64,000 nt of DNA from Rhodomicrobium sp. (GTDB lineage: Bacteria; Pseudomonadota; Alphaproteobacteria; Rhizobiales; HXMU1428-3): the NCBI GenBank assembly GCA_021604665.1, contig BQJK01000001.1, forward strand, positions 372,001-436,000, read 5' to 3'. A program made the position numbers and the translations under genes. Shown one piece after another: positions 28,880 to 38,807 of the stretch. Every line of letters begins with the position of its first letter. The stretch's first letter is position 1. Below the pieces are notes generated by a model, which searched no databases, was not told the DNA's origin, and worked only from the letters and a program-made list of their open reading frames with translations.

Positions 28880-29320
28880 TCAGGCCGTCCGTCCGGCAAT
28901 GAGCCAATAAACAAAACCGGCGCCAAATCCAGCGGTTGCAAACACCATAAGAAGGCTTTGGGTTGGCATATCAACATCAGCCGCGTTGGTCGCTACATAA
29001 AGTAGCGGAATAGCAAGGCTCGCCGCGCCGCCCGCCACAAGATAATAAAGTATAGAGCGGATGCGCCCAACTTCCCCCGCTACAATAGCGACAATCGCCG
29101 GGAGAATGGTGGTTGCCGGGTAAATGGCCAGCATAAAGGCAAACGCCCCAAAAACATCCATCACCTGCTCAGGCAGCCCACCCTGAAATTCCGGTGAAGA
29201 TGCCATCTCATTGGAGATCATCTGCCCGCCGAGATAGGTCAGCAACATAAAGCAGGCTATAGCCGCAAGGAAAAATCCAATCACCACCACAAATAACCGG
29301 CCGATCAGTCTCCAAATCAT
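28880..29320 (-). CDS. Uncharacterised four-helix membrane protein
   Basis: A 146-residue integral membrane protein with about four hydrophobic segments: VVVIGFFLAAIACFMLLTYL, FGAFAFMLAIYPATTILPAIVAIV, a third around YYLVAGGAASLAIPLLYV, and LLMVFATAGFGAGFVYWLIAG. The protein starts at ATG with AGGAG upstream. It sits between argG and rlmN on the same strand, where rhizobial genomes often carry a small membrane protein. Function is unknown. Confidence 0.72.
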   Translation of the reverse strand: MIWRLIGRLFVVVIGFFLAAIACFMLLTYLGGQMISNEMASSPEFQGGLPEQVMDVFGAFAFMLAIYPATTILPAIVAIVAGEVGRIRSILYYLVAGGAASLAIPLLYVATNAADVDMPTQSLLMVFATAGFGAGFVYWLIAGRTA

Positions 29321-29383
29321 GTTTCAGCTCCTATAAAGTGAGTGCCAGATGTTACACTACTCTGGATAACGCCTAAATTCAGG

Positions 29384-29417
29384 TATTCAGAGAAATCAGC
29401 TATTCAGAGAAATCAGG
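29384..29417. repeat. Tandem duplication of a 17-base unit
   Basis: TATTCAGAGAAATCAG occurs at 29384-29399 and again at 29401-29416, separated by one base. It lies in the spacer between rlmN and the small membrane-protein gene. No function is evident. Confidence 0.8.
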
Positions 29418-29543
29418 TATAGTAAGACACTACCAGCTACAAAATATATAGTGAGATAAATTGGCTTCGATAAAAAGTGGCAGTTGCTAGAGGCTGGCAA
29501 AGCCGCAGAACTAGACACAAAGGCTATAACTCCGCCACCCGTC

Positions 29544-30752
29544 TTAGGGCTCCACAACACTCGTCTCAGCAGCTGCAGCATCTTCCGCCGCCGCCTTCAC
29601 AGCTTCATCAAGCAAAGCATCTTTCGCCCGCAATTTCTGGCTCAGCGATTTAAGTTGGCCACAAGCCGCCATAATGTCTCTACCGCGCGGCGTGCGCACG
29701 GGGCTGGCATAACCCGCCCGATTAACAATATCAGCAAAAGCCTCAATCTGCCCCCAGTCAGAGCATTCATAAGGGCTACCCGGCCAGGGGTTAAAAGGAA
29801 TAAGGTTGATTTTCGCAGGGATACCCGCCAACAGCCGCACCAGCTCACGCGCATCTGAAAGGCTATCATTCACCCCCTTCAGCATCACATATTCAAAAGT
29901 TATCCGCCGGGCATTTGAAAGCCCCGGATAATCCCGGCATGCGGCCAACAGCTGCTTTAGTGGATATTTCTTATTAATCGGCACCAGCTCATCCCGCAGC
30001 TCATCCCGCACCGCATGCAGTGAAATCGCCAGCATCACACCAATCTCATCACCGCAGCGTTTTATCTCCGGCACCAACCCGGAAGTAGAAAGTGTTATCC
30101 GCCGCCGAGAGAAAGCCAGCCCGTCATCTTCAAGTGCCAGCTTCATGGCATCGCGCACATTCTCAAAATTATAGAGCGGTTCACCCATCCCCATCAGCAC
30201 AATATTTGTTATCTTGCGGTCGCTATCCGGTAGCCCGGTCGTATTCTGAGCTTCAGCGCCGGGCCAATCACCCACCCGGTCTCTCGCGAGCATAATCTGG
30301 CCCACAAGTTCGCCAGCCGTCAGGTTACGAACAAGGCGCTGGGTGCCCGTATGGCAAAAACTGCAATTCAGTGTGCAGCCCACCTGGCTGGATATACAAA
30401 GCGTGCCCCGGTCACTTTCCGGAATATAAACACACTCAACCTCTGGCGCTTTTTCTCGAGGCGATTGCGGCTCAAGCGCTAATAACCATTTGCGCGTGCC
30501 ATCAACGGAGATCTGCTCTGTGACAATCTCAGGGCGCTTAATGCTGAAATTTTCAGTAAGCATCTCTCTTATAGCAAGGGAGACATTGCTCATCTCATCA
30601 AACTCAGAGATCCCCCGCGCATAAAGCCAATGCCAAATTTGGCTGCAACGCATGTTCAGCTGCTTTTCAGCAACGCCGTGCTTGGCAAGCTGGTCTTTAA
30701 CCTCCGGCTTGGAAAGCCCAAGGAGGGAAGGGGTCATAGTCATGATGTTCAT
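29544..30752 (-). CDS. rlmN: Dual-specificity RNA methyltransferase RlmN
   Basis: A 402-residue radical-SAM enzyme that methylates C2 of A2503 in 23S rRNA and A37 in some tRNAs. The radical-SAM CX3CX2C motif is C126, C130, C133 in [13 protein letters not shown]. The mechanistic cysteine that forms the methylated intermediate is C364 in [10 protein letters not shown]. The motifs [13 protein letters not shown] and [10 protein letters not shown] and the segment [13 protein letters not shown] are typical. The C-terminal 35 residues are an alanine-rich extension. Start: [17 protein letters not shown]; a second ATG two codons on is possible. Confidence 0.96.
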   Translation of the reverse strand: MNIMTMTPSLLGLSKPEVKDQLAKHGVAEKQLNMRCSQIWHWLYARGISEFDEMSNVSLAIREMLTENFSIKRPEIVTEQISVDGTRKWLLALEPQSPREKAPEVECVYIPESDRGTLCISSQVGCTLNCSFCHTGTQRLVRNLTAGELVGQIMLARDRVGDWPGAEAQNTTGLPDSDRKITNIVLMGMGEPLYNFENVRDAMKLALEDDGLAFSRRRITLSTSGLVPEIKRCGDEIGVMLAISLHAVRDELRDELVPINKKYPLKQLLAACRDYPGLSNARRITFEYVMLKGVNDSLSDARELVRLLAGIPAKINLIPFNPWPGSPYECSDWGQIEAFADIVNRAGYASPVRTPRGRDIMAACGQLKSLSQKLRAKDALLDEAVKAAAEDAAAAETSVVEP

Positions 30753-30886
30753 CTTTGTTTTAATATCGATCCCCCATCTGGTGGGGCAACCATAAAGTGC
30801 GAGCTGCTAATTCTTATGAACCTGCAAAGCTTTTAAAAGCCCAGAGCGTGAGCAAGCAGCTGCTAAAAACATTAGCCCATAAGGCA

Positions 30887-30916
30887 TTAGCACTCCAAAC
30901 GAATTTGAAGTGCTAA
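30887..30916. repeat. Perfect-arm hairpin downstream of the IalB-like gene
   Basis: TTAGCACT and CAAA pair with TTTG and AGTGCTAA around a CGAA loop (12 base pairs with one mismatch). There is no T-run on either side, so it is a weak terminator candidate; it may be a 3'-end stabilising structure. Confidence 0.5.
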
Positions 30917-30951
30917 AATGCGCAAAGACTATATTTGCAAAGCTACAAAGC

Positions 30952-31482
30952 TTATTTGCAAGCTTTCACAACAGCTTTCAATGCGGCAGTTACACCAGAG
31001 AGCGAATAAATATCCGTGGTGCTAGTCCCTCTTTTAGAGACAGCCTTAATCATCATCTTGTCACCGGCCCGCATGGCTTTTAGCAACCCATCTTCAAGAC
31101 TGGAGTGGATATAAGCCCGCTCACCCTTTTCAAACAGTGTGAAGTTACTCGAGCCAATGGTGATTGTCGGTGTTGTAGAGCTTTTAAGCGGATAGCCAAG
31201 CTTAACGCTAACTTCCTGGCTAACCTTATGCTTCGGCCAGCTGGTGATGTAGAAAAAGATATCACCCCGGCGTACATTTTTGGGTTTGATATCTTTCGGC
31301 GTGGACGCGGCAAAGCACAAAACGCCGTCATTGGTTTCCGCCTTGTAAACAGTCCAGTCCTGAAACCGCTTAACTACAGTGCTATCAGCCGCTTGTGCTG
31401 GAGAAGCCACAACAGCAAGCCCTAGAATTCCAAACAGAACAAGTGTAAAAAACCGCATAATATAGTCCCAAATGATTTGCAT
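30952..31482 (-). CDS. Invasion-associated locus B (IalB) family protein
   Basis: A 176-residue exported protein of the IalB family, named after a Bartonella factor and widespread in Hyphomicrobiales. The signal peptide is MRFFTLVLFGILGLAVVASPAQA, cleaved before ADST. The first ATG (31482) adds eight residues, and a second at 31458 begins exactly at MRFF. The mature part shows W-x-V-Y-x-A near the start, a C-F-A-A-S strand, then FYITSWPKHKVSQEVSVKLGYPL. A late cysteine (VVKACK) can pair with the early one. The periplasmic role is unknown; the invasion link is specific to Bartonella. Confidence 0.85.
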   Translation of the reverse strand: MQIIWDYIMRFFTLVLFGILGLAVVASPAQAADSTVVKRFQDWTVYKAETNDGVLCFAASTPKDIKPKNVRRGDIFFYITSWPKHKVSQEVSVKLGYPLKSSTTPTITIGSSNFTLFEKGERAYIHSSLEDGLLKAMRAGDKMMIKAVSKRGTSTTDIYSLSGVTAALKAVVKACK

Positions 31483-31649
31483 CTCTTATTGACAACGACA
31501 TATACAACGATTTGCCCATTTAATGCCAGTAGTCATCCGCTATTTTTATAAGCTGTTAAATTACCGAGGGGAAATACCGCCCTGTTTAAGGGCGTGAGAT
31601 GACCGCGCGGGCTTAATAAAGAGACACGCTGAGCGAAAAGGAATACCAG

Positions 31650-32639
31650 GTGAAAGCGATAGTTTGCACAGCCCTAAACGGATATCAAGACCTTGAATTA
31701 AAAGAGGTTTCTCCGCCCCAGCGAGGGAAGGGGGAAGCTCTGATCGAGGTGCAGAATGTTGCGCTGAATTTTTTTGACACGCTCATCACCAAAGGAAAAT
31801 ACCAATATAAACCAGACTTGCCTTTTTCTCCCGGCGGCGAATTTTCTGGCATTATCAGAGAGATAGATGAGAATAATGACGGGCTAAAGCCCGGAGATCG
31901 TGTCATGGCATACCCTTCATGGGGCGCGCTACGCCAAATGATCACCATTAGCGCAGATAAGCTCATAAAGCTCCCAGATAGCATCAGCTATGAAATGGCA
32001 GCCAGTCTCATGATTACCTATGGCACAGCCATGCATGGGCTACTGGACAGGGCAAAACTGCAACCGGGTGAAACTGTTGCCGTACTCGGCGCAGGCGGCG
32101 GCGCTGGGATGGCAGCTGTAGAAATAGCCGTTGCAGCCGGCGCTGAAGTAATTGCCATAGCCTCTAGTGAAGATAAATTACAGCTCGCCAAAAGCCGCGG
32201 TGCAGTGGGCACCATCAACTCATCAAACAGCGATCTGAAACAAACATTAAAAGCCTATAAGGCCAGCAATGGCCGTATCGGGGTGGATGTGATCTATGAT
32301 TGTGTTGGCGGCGACCTTGCAGAGCCTTCCCTAAGAGCGCTCAACTGGGGCGGGCGGTTTCTGGTTGTCGGCTTTGCCGGCGGTGAAATTCCAAAAATCC
32401 CGCTCAACCTCATCATGCTAAAAGGGTTGCATGTGCAAGGGGTGTTTTGGGGCCGGTTCATTGAAGAGCAGAGGCAAGACTATAAAGATCATATGCTTCA
32501 GCTATTGGCCTGGGTCGAAGCTGGCATTATCACCCCGCATATAGATGAGGTCTTTCCACTCGAGCACACCGTAAAAGCACTGGATAAACTCGCCGCTAGA
32601 AAGTCTATGGGTAAGATTGTTATCGATCTTAAAGACTAA
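31650..32639 (+). CDS. NADPH:quinone oxidoreductase family protein (zinc-free MDR)
   Basis: A 329-residue medium-chain dehydrogenase/reductase without catalytic or structural zinc ligands, the QOR/zeta-crystallin type. Such enzymes reduce quinones or enoyl substrates with NADPH. Conserved features are PFSPGGEFSGIIREI, the GDRVMAYPSWG strand, ASLMITYGTAMHGLLDRA, and the nucleotide-binding motif AVLGAGGGAGMAAVEIA. The C-terminal KALDKLAARKSMGKIVID is the family end. It starts at GTG with AAGGAAT upstream. Stand-alone gene. Confidence 0.88.
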   Translation: MKAIVCTALNGYQDLELKEVSPPQRGKGEALIEVQNVALNFFDTLITKGKYQYKPDLPFSPGGEFSGIIREIDENNDGLKPGDRVMAYPSWGALRQMITISADKLIKLPDSISYEMAASLMITYGTAMHGLLDRAKLQPGETVAVLGAGGGAGMAAVEIAVAAGAEVIAIASSEDKLQLAKSRGAVGTINSSNSDLKQTLKAYKASNGRIGVDVIYDCVGGDLAEPSLRALNWGGRFLVVGFAGGEIPKIPLNLIMLKGLHVQGVFWGRFIEEQRQDYKDHMLQLLAWVEAGIITPHIDEVFPLEHTVKALDKLAARKSMGKIVIDLKD

Positions 32640-32734
32640 GTCGACAAGCTAACAATTGATCTCTAACTAGCCATTATGCACTCCAACTAAAATGGCGAGT
32701 GGCAAGCCACAAAGTTAAGTCTCCCGTATGCCTG

Positions 32735-33115
32735 TTAAACAGCGTCGTCACTTTCACTCAGAGAAAAAAACTCAAGCGCCTGTTGCCTGTGCGAAGGGCG
32801 AATGTGGGTTTTGGTATAATTATAGGCCATATAAACAACAGCCGCATCGTCCAACACCCCAAGCCCTAAAATGATAATCAGAAAATCAGGGATCAAATCA
32901 ATCGGCATCATCAGATAGAGCACGGCAAATACCCCCGCCCCCTTCACCTGCCAAGGCGTCTCGCTATCTAACATGCAAAACACTGCAGATGTCACAGGCA
33001 CAACACCCGGCAACCGGCCAATGCTCTGCATCAGGTTATTGCCGCGCTCTCTGCCAGTCTTCCTGTTCTCATTGTCTCTATTCACTCTCATATGCCTCGC
33101 TTTTATGCCCGCCAA
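32735..33115 (-). CDS. YkvA/DUF1232 family membrane protein
   Basis: A 126-residue small membrane protein. The DUF1232 hallmark YLMMPIDLIPDFLIIILGLGVLDD occupies about residues 67-90 and is partly membrane-embedded, preceded by the FAVLYLM helix. The basic N-terminus (about 28 residues) may be longer than the true protein; an internal ATG (MQSIGRLPG) is another start option. Function is unknown across the family. Confidence 0.85.
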   Translation of the reverse strand: MAGIKARHMRVNRDNENRKTGRERGNNLMQSIGRLPGVVPVTSAVFCMLDSETPWQVKGAGVFAVLYLMMPIDLIPDFLIIILGLGVLDDAAVVYMAYNYTKTHIRPSHRQQALEFFSLSESDDAV

Positions 33116-33404
33116 CCCTGTCAGTTCGCATATTTAACTTATGCTCTAATGATGCCATCAGTTAGCGCGACCACTTTAACACTTAGGCGCCGTTAGTTAA
33201 CCTTTGGTCATGTTTAGTTAAATTAACTCTTCACGACCACCGCTTAGCTGGCTTTTCTCTTTTACCGCCACTAACCGTCACCAGAGCGTAAATAATAGAC
33301 AGGAAGGCGAGTTAAAGAGCCTTGGTAGTAATGAAGGGGCAAGGTATTGAAATATAGGGATAAAAAAATAACAGCCAACGATGTGAAAGCGAAAGCATAT
33401 CGAA

Positions 33405-34721
33405 GTGCTCAACAAGATGCCGGGAAAGCTTAAAAAAATTTGCGGAAAGACCGAAAAGATGAAGACAAACCGAAAAAAAACAGTAAAACAAAGGTTAACA
33501 GAGCCCGCTTTGGTTAACGATTTCGTCTTCAGGAACGCCGCAGTTCCAGTTCAAATGAAGTCATGCAAACCATGTGAGCCACTATCCCAGCCAAAGACCG
33601 CACACACTAAATCAGCCGATACACGCGCAGGAATTACGCACTTAAGAATTATTTCGTACTTAAGAACTAAAGGCACATCACGCTTTCAAAGAGCGATGAC
33701 AAAACATATGAGACCTATGAAACAGGACAAGACGTCAACTCAAAGCAGCTCAGAATCTGTAAATCGCACCAGAATGGTAGCAATAACAGTGCTCTGTGCG
33801 ATCATCTCAGCTTCTTACAGCCTTGCAGCCATTCAGCCCGCTAATGCAAAAGGCACAATGGGCGAGCTGAGCATGAGCGCTCTAAATCACCAAAGCCAGG
33901 TCAGAGCTGAACAGCAGCAACGCCGCCACCAGGCCGAAATAACACAAAATCATGTGCAGGTTGCGGGTAGCGGCTTCTTCGACCCCTATGCTACCGCGAT
34001 CCCCAAAAGCCGTAATTCCAAATATTACAAAGCCAAAAAGAAAAACAAAGCTAAGAAGAAGATCAAGCCACAATACGCGCTTGGCGCAGCTAAGGTTTAC
34101 GCTAAAAAATACAACAAATATAATCAAGGTAGCTACGATTACGAGCAACAGAAGCAGCAAAAACTAGAGCGATACAGAGCCCGTAGATACACCCGCAGTT
34201 ATAGCGCTTCAACCTACCGCACCATGTGCGTTCGTGTGAAGGATGGTTACTATTGGCCCATTAATTTTGCTCAAAAGAAGTGGCGCCTGAAGAAAGACAA
34301 TAGAAAATGCCAGAAGAGCTGTTCTGGTGAGGTTCGCCTTTATGTCTACCCTTCAAATGGCGACATAAAGAAAATGCGTGACCTTAAAGGCCGCCCTTAT
34401 ACAAAACTGAAAACAGCTTACCTTTACCGCACTAAATATGTGAAGGACGCCCAATGTAAACCGCGCCCATGGAGCCAGGAAGCCAAAGCAAAACATCAGA
34501 AATATGCGATCAACGATGCCAACAAAAAGCGCAAGATGCATATCCGCCTGATGAAGCGTGCTGAAAAGAAAAGGGTGGCTGCACTTAAGCGTCTGGCAAA
34601 GAAAATCGCCAGAAAGAAAGGCCGCAGATACGCAAGCAAGAAAATTCGCGCTCATAAAAAGAGAATTTACGCCAATCGCCGTAAAAACAAATATAAGAAC
34701 AAATACAGCGCCAACTACTAG
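33405..34721 (+). CDS. DUF2865 family exported basic protein
   Basis: The maximal frame gives 438 residues. The start is uncertain: the export-type segment RMVAITVLCAIISASYSLAAIQPANA lies at about residue 125. Internal ATGs at 33697 onward would place it at the N-terminus. If the upstream start is right, the protein has an unusually long basic cytoplasmic extension. After the hydrophobic segment come a K/Q/Y-rich linker and the DUF2865 domain, TMCVRVKDGYYWPINF ... KCQKSCSGEVRLYVYPSNGDIKKMRDLKGRPYTKL. Conserved cysteines probably form disulfides. The C-terminal 70 residues are strongly basic. DUF2865 is a rhizobial family of unknown role. Confidence 0.75.
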   Translation: MLNKMPGKLKKICGKTEKMKTNRKKTVKQRLTEPALVNDFVFRNAAVPVQMKSCKPCEPLSQPKTAHTKSADTRAGITHLRIISYLRTKGTSRFQRAMTKHMRPMKQDKTSTQSSSESVNRTRMVAITVLCAIISASYSLAAIQPANAKGTMGELSMSALNHQSQVRAEQQQRRHQAEITQNHVQVAGSGFFDPYATAIPKSRNSKYYKAKKKNKAKKKIKPQYALGAAKVYAKKYNKYNQGSYDYEQQKQQKLERYRARRYTRSYSASTYRTMCVRVKDGYYWPINFAQKKWRLKKDNRKCQKSCSGEVRLYVYPSNGDIKKMRDLKGRPYTKLKTAYLYRTKYVKDAQCKPRPWSQEAKAKHQKYAINDANKKRKMHIRLMKRAEKKRVAALKRLAKKIARKKGRRYASKKIRAHKKRIYANRRKNKYKNKYSANY

Positions 34722-34893
34722 AAGTTGCTAATCTTTGTACTGGCTAAACTAAAGAGTGATAAGGGGCGCGATTAATTTTAATCCGCCCCTTTTGCCTTTA
34801 GTAACAATCAGACAGTACAATTTTTCTTAAACGCACAGCTAATCAGCAGCGACCCCCGACAGAACCTTTTTGCATTCAGTCGGGGGAGGCGCT

Positions 34894-35178
34894 TCATTCA
34901 GCCTCATTCATCAATCTCGCAAGTTTAATGTCTTTCGAAGTAACACCCCCCTCATCATGGGTAGAAAGTGTCACCTCCACCTTATTCCAAACATTGAACC
35001 ATTCAGGATGATGGTCGAGCTTTTCAGCCATAAGAGCCACGCGCGTCATCCATCCAAAAGCTTCATTAAAATTTTTGAATTTAAAATGTTTTACCAACCG
35101 GTCCGGATCGCTTTTAAAAGACCAGCCCTCAAGCTCTTCCAGACTGGTGATAATCTTGTCTTTATCGAGTAATGCCAT
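34894..35178 (-). CDS. phhB: Pterin-4a-carbinolamine dehydratase
   Basis: A 94-residue enzyme that dehydrates 4a-hydroxytetrahydrobiopterin, regenerating pterin cofactor for aromatic amino acid hydroxylases. The active-site motif EKLDHHPEW (H56, H57) is intact, followed by [23 protein letters not shown]. Normal length. No phenylalanine hydroxylase is in the window. The start ATG is unambiguous. Confidence 0.94.
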   Translation of the reverse strand: MALLDKDKIITSLEELEGWSFKSDPDRLVKHFKFKNFNEAFGWMTRVALMAEKLDHHPEWFNVWNKVEVTLSTHDEGGVTSKDIKLARLMNEAE

Positions 35179-35367
35179 TGTGAAAAAACCTCGCTTCGTT
35201 AAACAATGATTTGCACACCCACTTAAATAAAAATTGAAATGAATGTTGATTTATCTATACACTTGTCTTGTTTTAAGGTGATACTAGAGAGACAAGTCAT
35301 TTTTTAGGTGGTAATTTATACTGACGATTTAGCTTGATAAGAGCGCCAGAAAAGGGGCCATGACTAA

Positions 35368-35850
35368 GTGAAAAAAATTTCAATCCTATTTGTTTGTCTT
35401 GGTAATATCTGTCGGTCACCAATTGCTGAGGGTGTTTTCCGTAAAAAGGCCGAGGCCGCTAACCTCAATAATAGCATTGAAATTGATAGTGCAGGCACAG
35501 CCGCCTGGCACGCCGGCAACCCCCCGGATACCCGCATGATAGAAGCCGCAAAAGAGCGCGGCTATGACATAACAAACTTGCGGGCCAGGCAGGTGAACAC
35601 AAATGATTTCTCTAAATTCGACTATATACTCGCCATGGATGATGAAAATCTGATGGATCTTGAGGATGTTAGTCCAGAAGGCACCGCCGCAAATCTTAAG
35701 TTATTTCTTGATTATGCCAATGGCGCAAAAGAGCGTGAAGTGCCAGACCCATATTTTGGCGGCGCAGATGGCTTCTTCCATGTGATCGAATTGGTTGAGA
35801 GCGCATCAGATGGCCTGATCAAAGAGATTCTCTCAGAAAACCAATCATAG
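35368..35850 (+). CDS. Low-molecular-weight protein tyrosine phosphatase
   Basis: A 160-residue cysteine-dependent phosphatase. The P-loop is C10-LGNIC-R16-S, and the general-acid aspartate is D127 in VPDPYFGG. The central EIDSAGTAAWHAGNPPD block is typical of the family. It starts at GTG (MKKISILFVCLGN). There is no adjacent tyrosine kinase or polysaccharide export gene, so its target is not evident. Eukaryote-like acid phosphatase activity on free phosphotyrosine is family knowledge. Confidence 0.93.
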   Translation: MKKISILFVCLGNICRSPIAEGVFRKKAEAANLNNSIEIDSAGTAAWHAGNPPDTRMIEAAKERGYDITNLRARQVNTNDFSKFDYILAMDDENLMDLEDVSPEGTAANLKLFLDYANGAKEREVPDPYFGGADGFFHVIELVESASDGLIKEILSENQS

Positions 35851-35966
35851 AGTTCACCTTTAGAACTCATCCGCTAGCATCTATAAATACCCAAGCTTTC
35901 CCAACTAATCAGATTCCCTAACAAAAATAGCTATCCCGCCCTTATTATAGTTCTGCCAAACCCACT

Positions 35967-36500
35967 TCAGGCTAGCGCAAATTGCTCTTCCAAAACATAA
36001 GGCCCGCCGCCGCGCGATTGCCTGGCGGAATAGAGCATAAATTCCCGAACCTCAAACTCCAGCGTTTGAAAATCTCCAAATTCAGAAAGATACCGCGCAA
36101 TATCCTCCACCCTGCTATGGCGTAACCGCGCAACGGTCACATGCGGTGTAAATTTGCGCCCCTCAGGTTCAAGCCCCGCTAAAATCGCGGCCCGTTCATG
36201 CGCAAGGTGCAGATGATTAAGGGCAGGGGAGGGCGCAACAGCTGCATAAATTAGCCGCGGTTTGCTCTTGCCAAATGCGCCCATCCCCTCAAGCCGCAGC
36301 GAAAAGCCAGGCGCTTCAATATCTTCAAGCTTCTGTACAAAGTCATCAGCTTCAATCTCACTAACATCACCAAGAAATCGCAGCGTAATGTGGTAGTCTT
36401 CAGGCTCAATCCACCTGGCTCCATGGAGCCCGCCCTTAAGGCGCACCAATTGATCCGCAATATCGGCCCCAATTTTTATCCCGGTAAATAAGCGCGGCAT
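35967..36500 (-). CDS. thpR: RNA 2',3'-cyclic phosphodiesterase (2H family)
   Basis: A 177-residue enzyme of the LigT/ThpR group that opens 2',3'-cyclic phosphates on RNA ends. The two HxT motifs are HIT in EDYHITLRFLGD (from residue 37) and HVT in FTPHVTVARLRH. The start was placed at MPRLFTGIKI because GGAG sits nine bases upstream; an ATG five codons earlier lacks a ribosome site. Length is typical. Stand-alone gene. Confidence 0.9.
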   Translation of the reverse strand: MPRLFTGIKIGADIADQLVRLKGGLHGARWIEPEDYHITLRFLGDVSEIEADDFVQKLEDIEAPGFSLRLEGMGAFGKSKPRLIYAAVAPSPALNHLHLAHERAAILAGLEPEGRKFTPHVTVARLRHSRVEDIARYLSEFGDFQTLEFEVREFMLYSARQSRGGGPYVLEEQFALA

Positions 36501-36515
36501 CTTGAAAAGCTCCAT

Positions 36516-36926
36516 TTAGGCATAAATTTTTCACAGGGCAGGGATTAAAATTGGAGGCTCAGCAGCCTTAAGGCGCGACCCCAACCATAAAAGCCCTAAG
36601 CCACAGATAAATAACTGTCATTTTGCCCTTGAAAAGGTCGTAATGCCTTACCATATTTGACATTGAAACTGTGAGATATGCAAAAATTGCCGCATACTCA
36701 AACATGAATAGTTATAGTAAGATATATACTCAAAACGTCAAAAACTGCGGTATTACATCTATAAATGAATATAAAGAGACCATCGATAGCGTTTTAGTAA
36801 ACGATAGTCTTGATTAAACGAGCTAGCTGGAGACAATAATAAACTCCGGATTAACTACAGAAACTGCTTTTAACTTAGATTGAATGTTTTAAGCTACATA
36901 GTGACCAGATAATTCAAACAGAGGAT
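36516..36926. other. Intergenic region upstream of the Bax-inhibitor-1 gene
   Basis: About 410 bases between divergent genes. It contains a repeated CGATAG around 36785-36810 and is A/T-rich near the downstream gene. I see no gene or confident promoter. Confidence 0.5.
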
Positions 36927-37664
36927 TTGGAAATGTCAGATTATCCACATCGTGAGACCACAGCTTACGGTACAAGAGCGCGAACAGCCGATATCGATCA
37001 GGGCCTGCGCGCTTATATGCTCAAAGTCTATAACTATATGATGGCCGGCGTTGCGCTGACCGGTGTGGTGGCGTATGGCGTTTATTACATGGCCGCAACA
37101 AACCCGGCGTTTGCCCAGCTCATCTATAATAGCCCCTTAAAATACGTCATTATGTTCGCACCATTGGTGATGGTTTTTGCCATGTCAGCCATGGTCAATA
37201 AAATGAGCTACGGCGCAACCCAGCTCGCCTTTTGGGGCTTCGCGGCCCTCATGGGTGCCTCGCTCTCATTCATCTTCATCGCTTATGGCGGCCAAAGCAT
37301 CGCCCGCGTATTTTTCATTACAGCGGCAGCATTCGGCGGTCTTAGCCTCTACGGTTACACTACCAAGAAAGATCTTTCCGGCTGGGGAACATTCCTCATC
37401 ATGGGTCTTATTGGTCTGATCATAGCCAGCATCGTCAACATCTTCGTTGGCTCAACAGCGCTGCAGTTCGCTGTATCAGTGCTCGGTGTGCTCATCTTTT
37501 CTGGCCTCACAGCCTATGACACACAGCGCATTAAAGAGATGTATCACATCAATCACGGCGCAGCCGCTCTTGGCAAAATGGCCATCATGGGCGCTCTCAG
37601 CCTCTATCTTGACTTTATCAACCTCTTCATGAGCCTGCTTTCACTATTTGGCTCAAGCGATTAA
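36927..37664 (+). CDS. Bax inhibitor-1/YccA family membrane protein
   Basis: A 245-residue polytopic protein with seven predicted transmembrane helices. It belongs to the BI-1 (TMBIM) family, whose bacterial members mediate pH-dependent calcium leak or associate with FtsH. After a 30-residue cytoplasmic N-terminus come YMMAGVALTGVVAYGVYY, LKYVIMFAPLVMVFAMS, and later FSGLTAYDTQRIKEMY, the conserved block that carries the family's aspartate pair region. GALSLYLDFINLFMSLLSLFG closes the protein. A terminator follows directly, so it is monocistronic. Confidence 0.93.
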   Translation: MEMSDYPHRETTAYGTRARTADIDQGLRAYMLKVYNYMMAGVALTGVVAYGVYYMAATNPAFAQLIYNSPLKYVIMFAPLVMVFAMSAMVNKMSYGATQLAFWGFAALMGASLSFIFIAYGGQSIARVFFITAAAFGGLSLYGYTTKKDLSGWGTFLIMGLIGLIIASIVNIFVGSTALQFAVSVLGVLIFSGLTAYDTQRIKEMYHINHGAAALGKMAIMGALSLYLDFINLFMSLLSLFGSSD

Positions 37665-37700
37665 GTCACAAGTGATACAGTCTAAAGAGACTAGATAACA

Positions 37701-37732
37701 AAAAGCCCGGTCAAAATTGGCCGGGCTTTTTT
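37701..37732. terminator. Intrinsic terminator between the BI-1 and DUF2794 genes
   Basis: A perfect 10-bp stem AAAAGCCCGG / CCGGGCTTTT is followed by TT. The A-rich left arm lets it work in both directions for the converging genes. Confidence 0.88.
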
Positions 37733-37756
37733 GCTTTTAAATTTAAAAGTTGAGCT

Positions 37757-38170
37757 TCACTCAATAATCCGAAGCTGCTTATCAAAATATTTCAATACAA
37801 CAGAGAGATCATGGCCGCGCTTTAAAATTGTACCATCATGATTGCGCACAATATAAGCGCCCTGTTTTTTGGATAGTTTAGGGTGTTTCTCAACCCGGTA
37901 TAACGGTCGCTCTGAGGTATGCCTAAAAATAGAGAAAACAGCCACATCGCGGCCCATATCCAGCGCATAATCCCGCCATTCCCCCTTTGCCACCATCATG
38001 CCATAGCGCGACAAAATGAGATTCAGCTCTGTCCGCTGAAAAGCGACAATCGGCTCCGATCGGTGAGGGGAAACGCTATGCCCAAGGCGACTACTATGAC
38101 TACCATGGCTAACAGGAACTGTATGAGAAGAACGACCAGGAAAGGGTATAACCGCATCACGTGAGCTCAA
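37757..38170 (-). CDS. DUF2794 family protein
   Basis: A protein of about 137 residues of DUF2794, a short alphaproteobacterial family of unknown function. The conserved core is FQRTELNLILSRYGMMVAKGEWRDYALD, then DVAVFSIFRHTSERPLYRVEKHP and LKRGHDLSVVLKYFDKQL. The start was placed at TTG 38170 because a strong GGAGG lies five bases upstream. A GTG ten codons earlier is the alternative and has no ribosome site. The first 40 residues are not conserved and are rich in S, H and P. Confidence 0.85.
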   Translation of the reverse strand: MSSRDAVIPFPGRSSHTVPVSHGSHSSRLGHSVSPHRSEPIVAFQRTELNLILSRYGMMVAKGEWRDYALDMGRDVAVFSIFRHTSERPLYRVEKHPKLSKKQGAYIVRNHDGTILKRGHDLSVVLKYFDKQLRIIE

Positions 38171-38765
38171 GGGCGCCTCCAGCAAAGTTAAACTAAGCAC
38201 CAGCTAATCATGCCTTTACCCGGTATCAAGATCAAGCTGCCACGCAAAAAATCTTTGCATTTCTGTAACATAAAGAAAAAGATATCACGAAATTGCCTTA
38301 AACCCTTCAATTTGAAGCCGCAATACCTACATATAACAACATCATAGCTTGTTGGCTTTAGTGGTTAGTGGCTCTTGAAAAACAGCCCCCCCCAATAGCT
38401 CTTATAAGAAAATCTTTTAAGAGCTAGTCCCTTCAAGAGCGCGTTGCTAATGAAGCCATAAACTATGTACTTACCTAGGTCTCTCATGACAGTGAGTCTG
38501 TCTTTCCAGAGAGGGGTAAGTATCAAAAGGCTAATTGATCTTAGACAGTTACGAGCTGTGCAAAGAGATCCTTTTGAAGGGCTGTTTGAGCATCCAAGGC
38601 AAATCCCCCCCTCTCCCCCCAGAGGTTGCCCGCTCAAGCAGCCCTAATCTTTTCTACCCCTACCCAAAATATATTCACATAGACAGCCCATAAGTCTGTG
38701 CTTGCCAGTGCTGCAAAAGACTGTGGATAGACATCAAAGATTATGGGAACGGGTGAGTATCAATA

Positions 38766-38794
38766 TTGCGGAATCATACAGCGTGACTTATAGT
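38766..38794 (+). promoter_or_regulatory. Promoter-like sequence for the 38801-38942 RNA
   Basis: TTGCGG (38766-38771) and TATAGT (38789-38794) are separated by exactly 17 bases. The -10 box matches the sigma-70 consensus at five of six positions. A start near 38801 would fall at the first base of a hairpin. Confidence 0.45.
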
Positions 38795-38807
38795 AAGTTC
38801 TGGTACG

